NCBI GenBank assembly: GCA_963744115.1
Contig: CAVUSI010000003.1
Coordinates: forward strand, 1,240,001-1,304,000
Origin: Chersky-267 sp963744115
GTDB lineage: Bacteria > Chloroflexota > Limnocylindria > Limnocylindrales > CSP1-4
DNA: 64,000 nucleotides
Reading direction: 5' to 3'
The position numbers were made by a program, and so were the translations under genes. Shown here one piece after another: positions 34,641 to 41,792 of the stretch. The notes under the pieces were generated by a model. It saw nothing but the letters and a program-made list of their open reading frames with translations, made no database searches and had not been told where the DNA came from. Within the stretch, counting starts at the first letter, position 1. Each line of letters starts with the position of its first letter.

Positions 34641-35324
34641 ATGATCGTCGTCATCGGGTCGCCTCTCCATCGCCCTGGTTCGGTCGATCGGCCGTCGGGC
34701 GTCGCCGGGCTGGCAGCCGGCATCGCGGCCGCCGCGACGGCTGCCGGCGGGTCGGTCCAGCTCGTCGGTCGAGTGGGGGAGGATCCGGCCGGGGACGCGA
34801 CGCTGCTGGCGCTGACCGACCTCGGGATCGGACACGTGGCGACCCTGCGCGACCCGGCCCGACCGACGCCCGTCGAACCGGCACCGATCACGGTCGATCC
34901 GTCGCCGTCCCCCGATGACGACCCGTTCAGCGACGTCGCCGACGCGCCCATGGACGACCGGACGTCGATGCGACCCGGGGACCTCGCGACCCTCGATCCC
35001 GACGACGTCGGTCTGGCGCTCCGGTACCTCGACGGGTTCCGCGTGATCGTCGTGGCGGAGCCGCTCTCGCGGTCCGGGCTCGACGTGGCCGCCGAGGCGG
35101 CGGCCTATGGCGGAGCGCGGCTCGTCGCGATCGTCGCCGAGGGCGATGCCGGCGAGCCGCTGCCGGAGGGCGCCATCGTGCTCGAGGCGCCGCCCGGCGA
35201 CCCGGACGGCATCTTCGCGCGTACCGTCGGGTCGCTCGCGGTCGCGCTCGACCGGGGCGCGGATCCCGCGGCGGCACTCGCGACCGCGGTCGGGTCGGCG
35301 GGCTGGGAGCGCAGCGTGGACTGA
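34641..35324 (+). CDS. PfkB-like protein, apparently lacking the catalytic region
   Basis: A 227-residue protein. The first 75 residues match the N-terminus of PfkB/ribokinase sugar kinases (GVAGLAAGIAAAATAAGG, VGRVGEDPAGDATLLALTDLGIGHV). The middle is an acidic insertion, and the last 100 residues follow the Rossmann-like core (ALRYLDGFRVIVVAEPL, ARLVAIVAEGDA). The family's C-terminal catalytic motif (GAGD with Asp base) is missing: the end reads DPDGIFARTVGSLAVALD, about where AGDxF would be. It may bind but not phosphorylate a ligand. It has its own promoter and is convergent with the SRAP gene. Confidence 0.6.
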   Translation: MIVVIGSPLHRPGSVDRPSGVAGLAAGIAAAATAAGGSVQLVGRVGEDPAGDATLLALTDLGIGHVATLRDPARPTPVEPAPITVDPSPSPDDDPFSDVADAPMDDRTSMRPGDLATLDPDDVGLALRYLDGFRVIVVAEPLSRSGLDVAAEAAAYGGARLVAIVAEGDAGEPLPEGAIVLEAPPGDPDGIFARTVGSLAVALDRGADPAAALATAVGSAGWERSVD

Positions 35325-35330
35325 CGTCCC

Positions 35331-36005
35331 TCAGGCGGGGATCGGGCGGATCAGCTCGGGTCCATCGTTGCGGACGTTGTTGACGAGGTCGCTGACGGCC
35401 AGGATCTCGAGCGGATCGGCGGGTGCCGGACGGAGCAGGCCGTGGAGCTCGCCGACGTCGTCGAGCGTCGGATCGAGCCACAGCGCCCAGTCAGCCGGCT
35501 CGAGGATGACCGGCATCCGGTCGTGGAGCGGGGCGACGAGGGCGTTCGGGGTCGTGGTGACGATCGTGAACGTGCGACGGACCGCGTCGATCGCCGGGTC
35601 GCGCCAGCCGGACCACAGTCCCGCGAGGGCCATCGGAGCCCCGTCGACGCGCCGGATCAGGAACGGCCGCCGAGCCGATCCGTCGCGGCGCCACTCGTAG
35701 AACCCGTCGACCGGGACGAGGCAGCGACGGCGCCGGAAGCTGTCCCGGAAGGCGCCACTGGTCGCGACGGTCTCACCTCGGGCGTTGATCTGGCGCGAGG
35801 CGACCCGGGGGTCCTTGGCCCACGGCTGGATCAGACCCCACGCGTATGTGGTGATCGCGCGGCGATCGCCTCGCTCGACGACGACGGAGGCGGGGTCGGT
35901 CGGCGCCAGGTTGTAGTGCCCGCCCGGATCGTCGGTCAGCGGCTCGGCGCCGAACAGCTCGGCCAGTTCGGCGGTCGGTCGCTGCTGGGTGAATCGCCCG
36001 CACAT
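35331..36005 (-). CDS. SRAP-domain protein (YedK/HMCES family), abasic-site DNA-protein crosslinker
   Basis: A 224-residue SOS-response-associated peptidase-like protein of standard length. It begins MCGRF, with Cys2 the residue that forms the thiazolidine link to abasic sites after Met removal. Further motifs are NLAPT, INARGETV, RCLVPVDGFYEW (active Glu) and the catalytic His in PLHDRMPVIL. It shields abasic sites in single-stranded DNA at replication forks. The TACGAT element upstream puts transcription at the ATG, so Cys2 is safely encoded. It is divergent from the rhomboid gene. Confidence 0.94.
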   Translation of the reverse strand: MCGRFTQQRPTAELAELFGAEPLTDDPGGHYNLAPTDPASVVVERGDRRAITTYAWGLIQPWAKDPRVASRQINARGETVATSGAFRDSFRRRRCLVPVDGFYEWRRDGSARRPFLIRRVDGAPMALAGLWSGWRDPAIDAVRRTFTIVTTTPNALVAPLHDRMPVILEPADWALWLDPTLDDVGELHGLLRPAPADPLEILAVSDLVNNVRNDGPELIRPIPA

Positions 36006-36011
36006 GGCTCG

Positions 36012-36017
36012 ATCGTA
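36012..36017 (-). promoter_or_regulatory. TACGAT -10 element of the SRAP gene, leaderless type
   Basis: On the minus strand TACGAT is 6 nt before the ATG at 36005, in a 33-bp divergent region that holds two leaderless-type promoters. Confidence 0.5.
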
Positions 36018-36025
36018 ATCCTTGC

Positions 36026-36031
36026 TAGAGT
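36026..36031 (+). promoter_or_regulatory. TAGAGT -10 element of the rhomboid gene, leaderless type
   Basis: TAGAGT is 7 nt before the ATG at 36039. The two divergent -10 elements are separated by only eight bases. Confidence 0.45.
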
Positions 36032-36038
36032 CCACGCG

Positions 36039-37418
36039 ATGGACCCACTCGTCCCGGATGGTCAGGCGGCGGCCGACCCCACCGCCCCGGGCCAGATCGT
36101 GCCCCGACCCGTCGCCGCTCCCAGCACCTCGGCCGGCCCGCGGGCCGTCGATCCGCGGACGTCCGGGCCGCTCGACCGCGACACCGCGCTGGCCTTCCTG
36201 TCGATCGGTGATCGGCTCCTGGCGGCCGGTGACATCGAGGCGGCCGGCGGGTACTACCAGCGCGTCGTCGGCTTCGACGACCGGGCCGTGACCGCGGCCG
36301 CGATGTTCGGGGTCGCCAACGTCCTCTACCGGCTCGACCGCGACGCGGACGCCCTGGCGACCTGGCGCGAGGTGGTCAAGCTCGGAGAGACGCCGAGCGC
36401 CTACCCGGCCTGGCGCCAGATCGCCGCGGCCCTGGTGCGGGACGGCGATCTCCGCGGGGCCGCGGCGGCCTATCGCGAGGCCGATCGTCGAGCCCCGGCC
36501 GAGGACAAGGCCGAGATCGCCTCGCGGCTCGGCTGGCTCGCCAAGGAGACCGGCGACACCCGCGGGGCGCGACGCTACTTCGCCCAGAGCCGGGGCACGT
36601 CGGGCCTCCCGATCCCGCTCACCTACCTGATCATCGGCCTGACCGTGATCGTCTCGCTCGTCGCGTCGACGCCGGATGGAGCCGACCTCTTCGAGGCGCT
36701 GGCGCTCAAGAACGGTGCCGTCGCCTCCGGCGAGTGGTGGCGTCTGCTGAGCGTCACCCTGGTCCATGCCGGGCTGCTCCACCTCCTGTTCAACATGTAC
36801 GCGCTGTACCTCGTCGGGCCGATCGTCGAACAGATCTACGGCTGGAAGGTCTTCGGGCTGATGTACGTGCTGTGCGCCGCCGCGGGTTCGGCCGCCAGTC
36901 TGGTGTTCGGTGACCCGCACGTCCCGTCGGTCGGCGCGTCGGGGGCGATCTTCGGGCTGTTCGGCGTCGTCCTGGCGGCGACCCGGGTCCACAACCCGAT
37001 CCTCGACCGGCGGGGACGAGCCCTGACCGGCCAGATCGGGATGCTGATCGTGATCAACCTGGTGATCGGCTTCGGGATCAACGGGACGGGCGGCGGGAAC
37101 ATCGACAACGCCGCGCACATCGGCGGCCTGCTCGCCGGGCTCTGGCTCGGGTTCATCCTCGTACCTGGCAACGTCCAGACCCTGCGCGGGCTGTGGCAGA
37201 TGCCCGGTGGCGGTGGGTCCGCGGACCGGACCGCGGCCGCGGCCGTCGACCGGCGGCTGCTCTACCTCGTCCGGATCCTGGCGATCGCGGCGCTGGCCAC
37301 CGTGATCATCGTGGCGGTGACGATCGGCACGGACCGAAGTCGCAGCGGCGGCCCGGGCTCCGTGACGGCCGCGACGACCGCGACCGTCGTTACTCCGGGC
37401 TCGGCCCGAGCCGACTAG
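36039..37418 (+). CDS. TPR-rhomboid intramembrane serine protease
   Basis: A 459-residue protein. Residues 45-185 hold tetratricopeptide-like helices (ALAFLSIGDRLLAAGDIEAA, AMFGVANVLYRLDRDADALA, AAALVRDGDLRGAAAAYREA). A six-helix rhomboid core follows with HLLFNMYALYLVG, catalytic Ser301 in GASGAIFG and His360 in NAAHIGG. One more helix lies near residue 420. Rhomboids cut transmembrane substrates; the cytoplasmic TPR probably selects partners. All catalytic residues are intact. It is convergent with the histidine kinase at 37458. Confidence 0.92.
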   Translation: MDPLVPDGQAAADPTAPGQIVPRPVAAPSTSAGPRAVDPRTSGPLDRDTALAFLSIGDRLLAAGDIEAAGGYYQRVVGFDDRAVTAAAMFGVANVLYRLDRDADALATWREVVKLGETPSAYPAWRQIAAALVRDGDLRGAAAAYREADRRAPAEDKAEIASRLGWLAKETGDTRGARRYFAQSRGTSGLPIPLTYLIIGLTVIVSLVASTPDGADLFEALALKNGAVASGEWWRLLSVTLVHAGLLHLLFNMYALYLVGPIVEQIYGWKVFGLMYVLCAAAGSAASLVFGDPHVPSVGASGAIFGLFGVVLAATRVHNPILDRRGRALTGQIGMLIVINLVIGFGINGTGGGNIDNAAHIGGLLAGLWLGFILVPGNVQTLRGLWQMPGGGGSADRTAAAAVDRRLLYLVRILAIAALATVIIVAVTIGTDRSRSGGPGSVTAATTATVVTPGSARAD

Positions 37419-37457
37419 AACGCGACCGGTTCGAGCGCGGCGCCGGCGCGGATGTCG

Positions 37458-38885
37458 TCAGGCGCCGGGCGGGAGGGGAGTCACGGGCAGGACCACGCTG
37501 AGGCGTGCCCCGTGTGGGGCGATGTTCTCGGCGTGCGCCTCCCCGCCGTGGGCCCGGGCGAGCTCGCGGACGATGGCCAGCCCCAGGCCGGTGCCGGACC
37601 CCGCCCGGCTCGGGTCCCCGCGATAGAACCGCTCGAAGGCCCGGTCGACGTCCCCCGGCGGGAAGCCCGGGCCGTCGTCGGTCACGCTCAGGACGATGCC
37701 CGGTCGGTCGTTCGGCCCGCTCGCCCCGACGGACCGCGCCGCGAGCCAGACGTGGCCGCCGCTTCGGACGGCCGCGAGCGCGTTCCCGACGAGGTTGGCC
37801 AGGATCCGCTCGATCGCCATCCGGTCCGCCGCGAACCGCAGGTCCGCTCCTTCGTCCGCCGGCAGCGCGCTCAGCTCGACGCCGGCCGCCGCCGCGGCAG
37901 GTCCGAACCGGGTCACCGTCTCGCCCAGCATCTCCGCGCCGTCGAGCGGCTCCGGTCGGATCCCGTCGGGCCCCTCGCGCAATCGCTCCATCGCCTCGAG
38001 CTCGGCGACGAGCCGCTCGAGGCGAGCCGCCTCCTCGCCGATCGCCCGGGCCGCGGTGGCTGCGTCGTCGCCGACCGCGGTCCCGTCGGCGAGCGCGGCC
38101 GAGAACCCGGCGATGACCGTCAGCGGCGTCCGCAGGTCGTGGCGCAGATCGGCCAGCATCCGCGCCTCCCGCGCCCTGGTCTCAGCCAGCTCGGCGGCCA
38201 TCGCATTGAACCGACTCGTGAGCTCCCGGACCTCGGCCGGGCCCTCGACCGGGAGGGGGTCGAGATCCCCGGTCGGGAGGTCAGCGGTCGCCCGGGCCAG
38301 CCGCCGCAGCGGGCCCGTCACCGAACGACCGAGCACGAACGCGATCGGGATCCCCGCGGCCGCCACGACCACGACCACGATCAGCAGCGTCCGGACGAGG
38401 TCGCGCATGGCGTCGCCGGCCGACGTGTCGACCTCCGACAGGACGATCGCCCGGGTCGGGCCGGCCGCGTTCGGCCCGCGCAGCGTGGTGGCGGCATAGG
38501 CGTGGTCCCGACCATCCGCGAATCGCGCGGTGCCGGTCGTGACGGTGCCGCGGGTCGAGGCCGGGTCGATCGGGATGCGGTCGACCGGCGCACCGTCACC
38601 GGTGAGATCGACGACCCGACCGTCGCTGCCCAGCAGGTCCACCGAGACGCCGTCCGCGGCGACCTGCTGACGAAGATCGGCGAGCAGGCTGCGCAGGTCC
38701 CCGGTGAGCGCCGCGGCTCGCAGCTGGAAGACGAGCGGCTGGCTGGTCTGGCTGAGCGCGGCCTGCGCCGCGTCCTGGTGGAGTCCGCGCAAGGCGACGA
38801 ACAGGGTCGCGCCGGTGGCGAGGACGGTCACCAGGGCGACCCCGACGAAGGCCAGGGCGATCCGGGTGCTCAGCCGGTCGGGCAT
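37458..38885 (-). CDS. membrane sensor histidine kinase (two-component system)
   Basis: A 475-residue OmpR-partner kinase. An N-terminal helix (IALAFVGVALVTVLATGATLFVAL, residues 8-31), an extracytoplasmic sensor of about 130 residues and a second helix (TLLIVVVVVAAAGIPIAFVLG) precede a HAMP linker (SVTGPLRRLARATADLPTGDLDPL). Then come the H-box DLRHDLRTPLTVIAGFS, an N-box region with NLVGNALAAV, DDGPGFP and GTGLGLAIV. It starts 8 bp after the stop of the response regulator, so regulator and kinase form one operon, regulator first. The sensor has no known domain. Confidence 0.93.
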   Translation of the reverse strand: MPDRLSTRIALAFVGVALVTVLATGATLFVALRGLHQDAAQAALSQTSQPLVFQLRAAALTGDLRSLLADLRQQVAADGVSVDLLGSDGRVVDLTGDGAPVDRIPIDPASTRGTVTTGTARFADGRDHAYAATTLRGPNAAGPTRAIVLSEVDTSAGDAMRDLVRTLLIVVVVVAAAGIPIAFVLGRSVTGPLRRLARATADLPTGDLDPLPVEGPAEVRELTSRFNAMAAELAETRAREARMLADLRHDLRTPLTVIAGFSAALADGTAVGDDAATAARAIGEEAARLERLVAELEAMERLREGPDGIRPEPLDGAEMLGETVTRFGPAAAAAGVELSALPADEGADLRFAADRMAIERILANLVGNALAAVRSGGHVWLAARSVGASGPNDRPGIVLSVTDDGPGFPPGDVDRAFERFYRGDPSRAGSGTGLGLAIVRELARAHGGEAHAENIAPHGARLSVVLPVTPLPPGA

Positions 38886-38893
38886 GCCCGCGT

Positions 38894-39616
38894 TCAGCCC
38901 GGCGCCCGGTCGCCCACGGCGCCGCGGTCCGGGATCGGCTCGCGGACCGGTGGCAGGAGCCGATACCCGACGCCCCGAACCGTCTCGATCCGCGGTCCAT
39001 CGTCGGCCAGCTTCCGACGCACCTCGGCGACGTGGACGTCGACCGTCCGCGTCTCACCGGGGAAGTCCGTCCCCCAGACATCCTCGAGGAGGGCGTCGCG
39101 GGTGAGCACGACCCCGGGGTCGCGGGCGAGCGCCATCAGCAGGTCGAACTCGCGGGCTCGGAGGTCGAGCTGGCGGTCGTCGACGGTCGCCTCGCGCCGG
39201 CGCGGGTCCATCCTCAGCGAGCCCACCTCGATCGGCCGGCCCGTGCGCGCGCTGCCGGAGGTCCGTCGGAGGATGGCCTTGACCCGCGCCACGAGCGCCC
39301 TCGGGTTGAACGGCTTGGTGACGTAGTCGTCCGCCCCGAGCTCGAGGCCGACGATCGAGTCGACGTCGTCATCCCGCGCGGTGAGCATCAGGATCGGGGT
39401 CTCGCCGCGGCGGCGCACCTCCCGGCAGACCTCGAGCCCGTCGACGCGCGGGAGCATCAGGTCGAGGATGATGAGGTCCGGCTCGTGGCGCCGGTGGAGT
39501 TCCAGACCGGTCTCGCCATCGCCCGCCGAGATGACCGCCCACCCTTCCTTCTCGAGGTAGAGCCGGAGCAGCTCGACGATGTTCCGCTCGTCGTCGATGA
39601 CCAGGATCGTCTTCAT
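38894..39616 (-). CDS. OmpR/PhoB-family response regulator
   Basis: A 240-residue regulator: receiver domain with acidic pocket Asp8-Asp9, phospho-acceptor Asp52 (LIILDLMLP), Thr in MLTARDD and Lys near 102 (DYVTKPF), then a winged-helix DNA-binding domain with LRAREFDLLMALARDPG, LLEDVWG and VDVHVAEVRRKL ending RGVGYRL. It should control target promoters when phosphorylated by the kinase at 37458. The MKTILVIDD start is chosen over upstream in-frame codons because TATCCT stands 7 nt before it. Confidence 0.95.
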   Translation of the reverse strand: MKTILVIDDERNIVELLRLYLEKEGWAVISAGDGETGLELHRRHEPDLIILDLMLPRVDGLEVCREVRRRGETPILMLTARDDDVDSIVGLELGADDYVTKPFNPRALVARVKAILRRTSGSARTGRPIEVGSLRMDPRRREATVDDRQLDLRAREFDLLMALARDPGVVLTRDALLEDVWGTDFPGETRTVDVHVAEVRRKLADDGPRIETVRGVGYRLLPPVREPIPDRGAVGDRAPG

Positions 39617-39623
39617 CCAGCGG

Positions 39624-39629
39624 AGGATA
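39624..39629 (-). promoter_or_regulatory. TATCCT -10 element of the two-component operon, leaderless type
   Basis: On the minus strand TATCCT is 7 nt before the ATG at 39616. Confidence 0.45.
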
Positions 39630-39737
39630 TCCCCCGGCATCGGGCCCGGTCGGCGGTGATGTAAGCGGGACGTAAGGCGAACCGGCGTCGTGGGGGCGCG
39701 CGACACGGCCCGCCTACCGACGCTCGGCACGATGACC

Positions 39738-39743
39738 TACGAT
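39738..39743 (+). promoter_or_regulatory. TACGAT -10 element, leaderless type
   Basis: TACGAT is 6 nt before the ATG at 39750 and favours it over the in-frame ATG at 39732. Confidence 0.45.
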
Positions 39744-39749
39744 CGGCCG

Positions 39750-40733
39750 ATGTTCGCGACCCTTCACGGCGCCTATCCGGCGACGGATCCGGACGAGGTC
39801 GTCGATCGGGATGTCGAGTCGCTGGTCCGGCGAGTCCTCGACGACCAGCGGGACGCCGGCCTCGGCCTGCTGACCGATGGCGGTGTCCGGACCGACGACG
39901 CCGGGGCGACGATCCTCGCCCGGCTGGGCGGCTCGAGCCGGCCGGTCCGCGCCGCACCCTTGACGGTCGACTCATGGATCCGGACGGCGGACGCGGCTTC
40001 CGGCGTCCCCGTCAAGCAGTGCCTGCCCGGGCCGTACACCCTCGGGCGCCGGTTCGCACCGACGAAGACCCGGCGGCACGACCTCACGATGATCCTGGCC
40101 GACGCGCTCGCGGGCGAGCTCGCCGACCTGGCCGCCGCCGGCTGCCCGTTCATCCAGATCGACGAGGGGGCCGCCGTCTCGATCGGGGTCGACACCGACG
40201 AGCGGACACGCTTCGTCGAGGCGCAGGATCGGCTCCTCGCCGGACTCGAGCGGCGGGGCACGCCGGGCCGACCCCATCTGTCCCTGGCGATCGTCGGCGG
40301 GAGCGCCGATGCCGCCGAGCCGGAGACCATCTTCGCCCCCGAGTACGACAGCTACCTGTTCGACCTCATCGACGGACCGGACAACTGGCGCCTGATCACC
40401 CGTGCTCCGGCCGATCGGGGGATCGTCCTGGGCGTCGTCGACCGGACCTCGGCCGTCGACGGGCCGGAGCTGATCCTGTGGGCGGTCGGCTATGCGGCAT
40501 CGAGCGGCGGGCGCGGGGAGTCCCGGGTCGGCATCGCCACGGCGGGCAGCCTGGCCGGGCTCTCCCGGGCGGACGCGAGACGGAAGATCGACCTCCTGGG
40601 CAGCGTCGTCAAGCTCATCGACCGTCGCCACGTCGAGCCGATCGCGGCGTCGCTCGATCCGCGGGCCGTCGACAGCCGGAGCGCGACGCTCGGGCGCTGG
40701 ACGCCGCCGCCCGAGCGACGACCCGGCGGCTGA
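39750..40733 (+). CDS. MetE-like (cobalamin-independent methionine synthase fold) protein without zinc ligands
   Basis: A 327-residue protein of the MetE/UROD-like TIM-barrel group: HGAYP at the N-terminus, GLGLLTDGGVR, PVKQCLPGPYTLGRRF, ELADLAAAGCPFIQIDE and a C-terminal half with LITRAPADRGIVLGVVD. In methionine synthases of this family the homocysteine-activating zinc is held by His-x-Cys, Glu and a Cys late in the barrel. Here the equivalent strand ends read LSLAIVGGSAD and GIATAGSLAGL, without His or Cys. Methionine synthase activity is therefore unlikely, and a different thiol or ligand chemistry is possible. It appears monocistronic. Confidence 0.7.
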   Translation: MFATLHGAYPATDPDEVVDRDVESLVRRVLDDQRDAGLGLLTDGGVRTDDAGATILARLGGSSRPVRAAPLTVDSWIRTADAASGVPVKQCLPGPYTLGRRFAPTKTRRHDLTMILADALAGELADLAAAGCPFIQIDEGAAVSIGVDTDERTRFVEAQDRLLAGLERRGTPGRPHLSLAIVGGSADAAEPETIFAPEYDSYLFDLIDGPDNWRLITRAPADRGIVLGVVDRTSAVDGPELILWAVGYAASSGGRGESRVGIATAGSLAGLSRADARRKIDLLGSVVKLIDRRHVEPIAASLDPRAVDSRSATLGRWTPPPERRPGG

Positions 40734-40780
40734 GGGTGGATCGGAGGGCTCCCCGCGGCAGCACGGCCCGTTGGCGGAGG

Positions 40781-40786
40781 TATCGT
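40781..40786 (+). promoter_or_regulatory. TATCGT -10 element, leaderless type
   Basis: TATCGT is 8 nt before the ATG at 40795. Confidence 0.35.
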
Positions 40787-40794
40787 CGGGGCCG

Positions 40795-41166
40795 ATGACG
40801 ACCCGTGGGGTCGAGGTCGCCGAACGCGGGCTCGACCCCGGACGCCTCGTTCGGGTGGTCCGTGAGTGGCTCGTCGCAGCCCGGTTCGCGCTCGACGGGG
40901 ATCGCACCGGGCTGGAGGCGATGGATCGTGGCGCCGACGTCTTCCGTGGCGAGGGCGCCCGGTTCGACCTCGCGGTCCTGGCCCGAGCTCGAGCGCTGCT
41001 CGCCCCGGACGACCCCGGGTCGGCCGCCGCAGCCGCCGAAGCTCGGTCGATCCTCACCGAACTGGGTGCCGTCACCCTGCTCCGTGGCCTGCCGCCGGAC
41101 CCGGTCGCGTCCGACGACACACCCGCCGCCCCCGCCAGCCGCATCGGCGTCGCGGATCCGGCTTGA
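40795..41166 (+). CDS. hypothetical protein upstream of form II cox genes
   Basis: A 123-residue, mainly helical, acidic protein with no recognised domain (begins MTTRGVEVAERGLDPG; WLVAARFALDGDRTGLEAMDR; ARALLAPDDPGSAAAAAEARSILTELGA). There is no signal peptide or membrane segment. It lies 111 bp before the form II coxS start on the same strand, so it might be read together with the cox cluster, but nothing else links them. Confidence 0.55.
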   Translation: MTTRGVEVAERGLDPGRLVRVVREWLVAARFALDGDRTGLEAMDRGADVFRGEGARFDLAVLARARALLAPDDPGSAAAAAEARSILTELGAVTLLRGLPPDPVASDDTPAAPASRIGVADPA

Positions 41167-41191
41167 TTCCGTCGCGCTCCGGTGCGACCAT
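41163..41191 (+). promoter_or_regulatory. possible promoter of the form II cox cluster
   Basis: TTGATT (41163-41168), a 17-nt spacer, and GACCAT (41186-41191). The -35 is fair and the -10 weak. It would give a leader of about 80 nt ending in AGGAGG before the coxS GTG. Confidence 0.3.
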
Positions 41192-41277
41192 CGGTCCTCA
41201 CCCTCGTCGGCGCCGCGCGCTCGGAGGGGCCGCCCATTTCCGTCTCCCTCGGCAGGCACCCAGCAGGAGGTCGACTG

Positions 41278-41778
41278 GTGACTGAGCAGGTCCGACTCAC
41301 GGTGAACGGCGTCCCGAGGGACGTGGAGGTCGAACCCAGGCGGCTCCTCGTGCAGACGCTGCGCGAGGACCTCGGGTTGACCGGGACGCATGTCGGCTGC
41401 GATACGAGCCAATGCGGGGCATGCACCGTCCACCTCGACGGTCGAGCGGTCAAGTCGTGCACGGTCCTGGCGGTCCAGGCGGACGGTCACGTCGTCACGA
41501 CGATCGAGGGGATGGCGCCCGAGGGCGGGCTCCACGCGATCCAGGCTGCCTTCTGGGCGAAGCACGGGCTGCAGTGCGGCTTCTGCACCCCCGGGATGAT
41601 CATGTCGGCCGCCGATCTCCTCGAGAGCAACCCCGACCCGACCGACGACGAGATCCGCCACGCGATCGAGGGCAACATCTGCCGCTGCACGGGCTACCAC
41701 AACATCGTGGCGGCGATCCGCGAGGCGGCCTCCACGCTGCGCGCCGGCACCGATGTGCCGACCGCCGCCAACGCCTGA
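41278..41778 (+). CDS. coxS: form II CO-dehydrogenase-type small iron-sulfur subunit
   Basis: A 166-residue two-[2Fe-2S] subunit of the xanthine oxidase family. The N-terminal plant-ferredoxin cluster uses GCDTSQCGACTV plus a later Cys (KSCTVLAV). The C-terminal helical cluster uses CGFCTPG and CRCTGY. It carries electrons from the molybdenum subunit to the FAD subunit. The GTG at 41278 follows AGGAGG; the in-frame ATG at 41182 would add an untypical 32 residues. It heads the S-L-M gene order typical of form II clusters. Confidence 0.95.
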   Translation: MTEQVRLTVNGVPRDVEVEPRRLLVQTLREDLGLTGTHVGCDTSQCGACTVHLDGRAVKSCTVLAVQADGHVVTTIEGMAPEGGLHAIQAAFWAKHGLQCGFCTPGMIMSAADLLESNPDPTDDEIRHAIEGNICRCTGYHNIVAAIREAASTLRAGTDVPTAANA

Positions 41779-41792
41779 CAGGAGACCGTGCG

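Noticed and set aside
37419..37457. tRNA-like GGTTCGAGC in a short intergenic gap
   Set aside because: There is no acceptor stem or anticodon arm, and the gap is only 39 bp.
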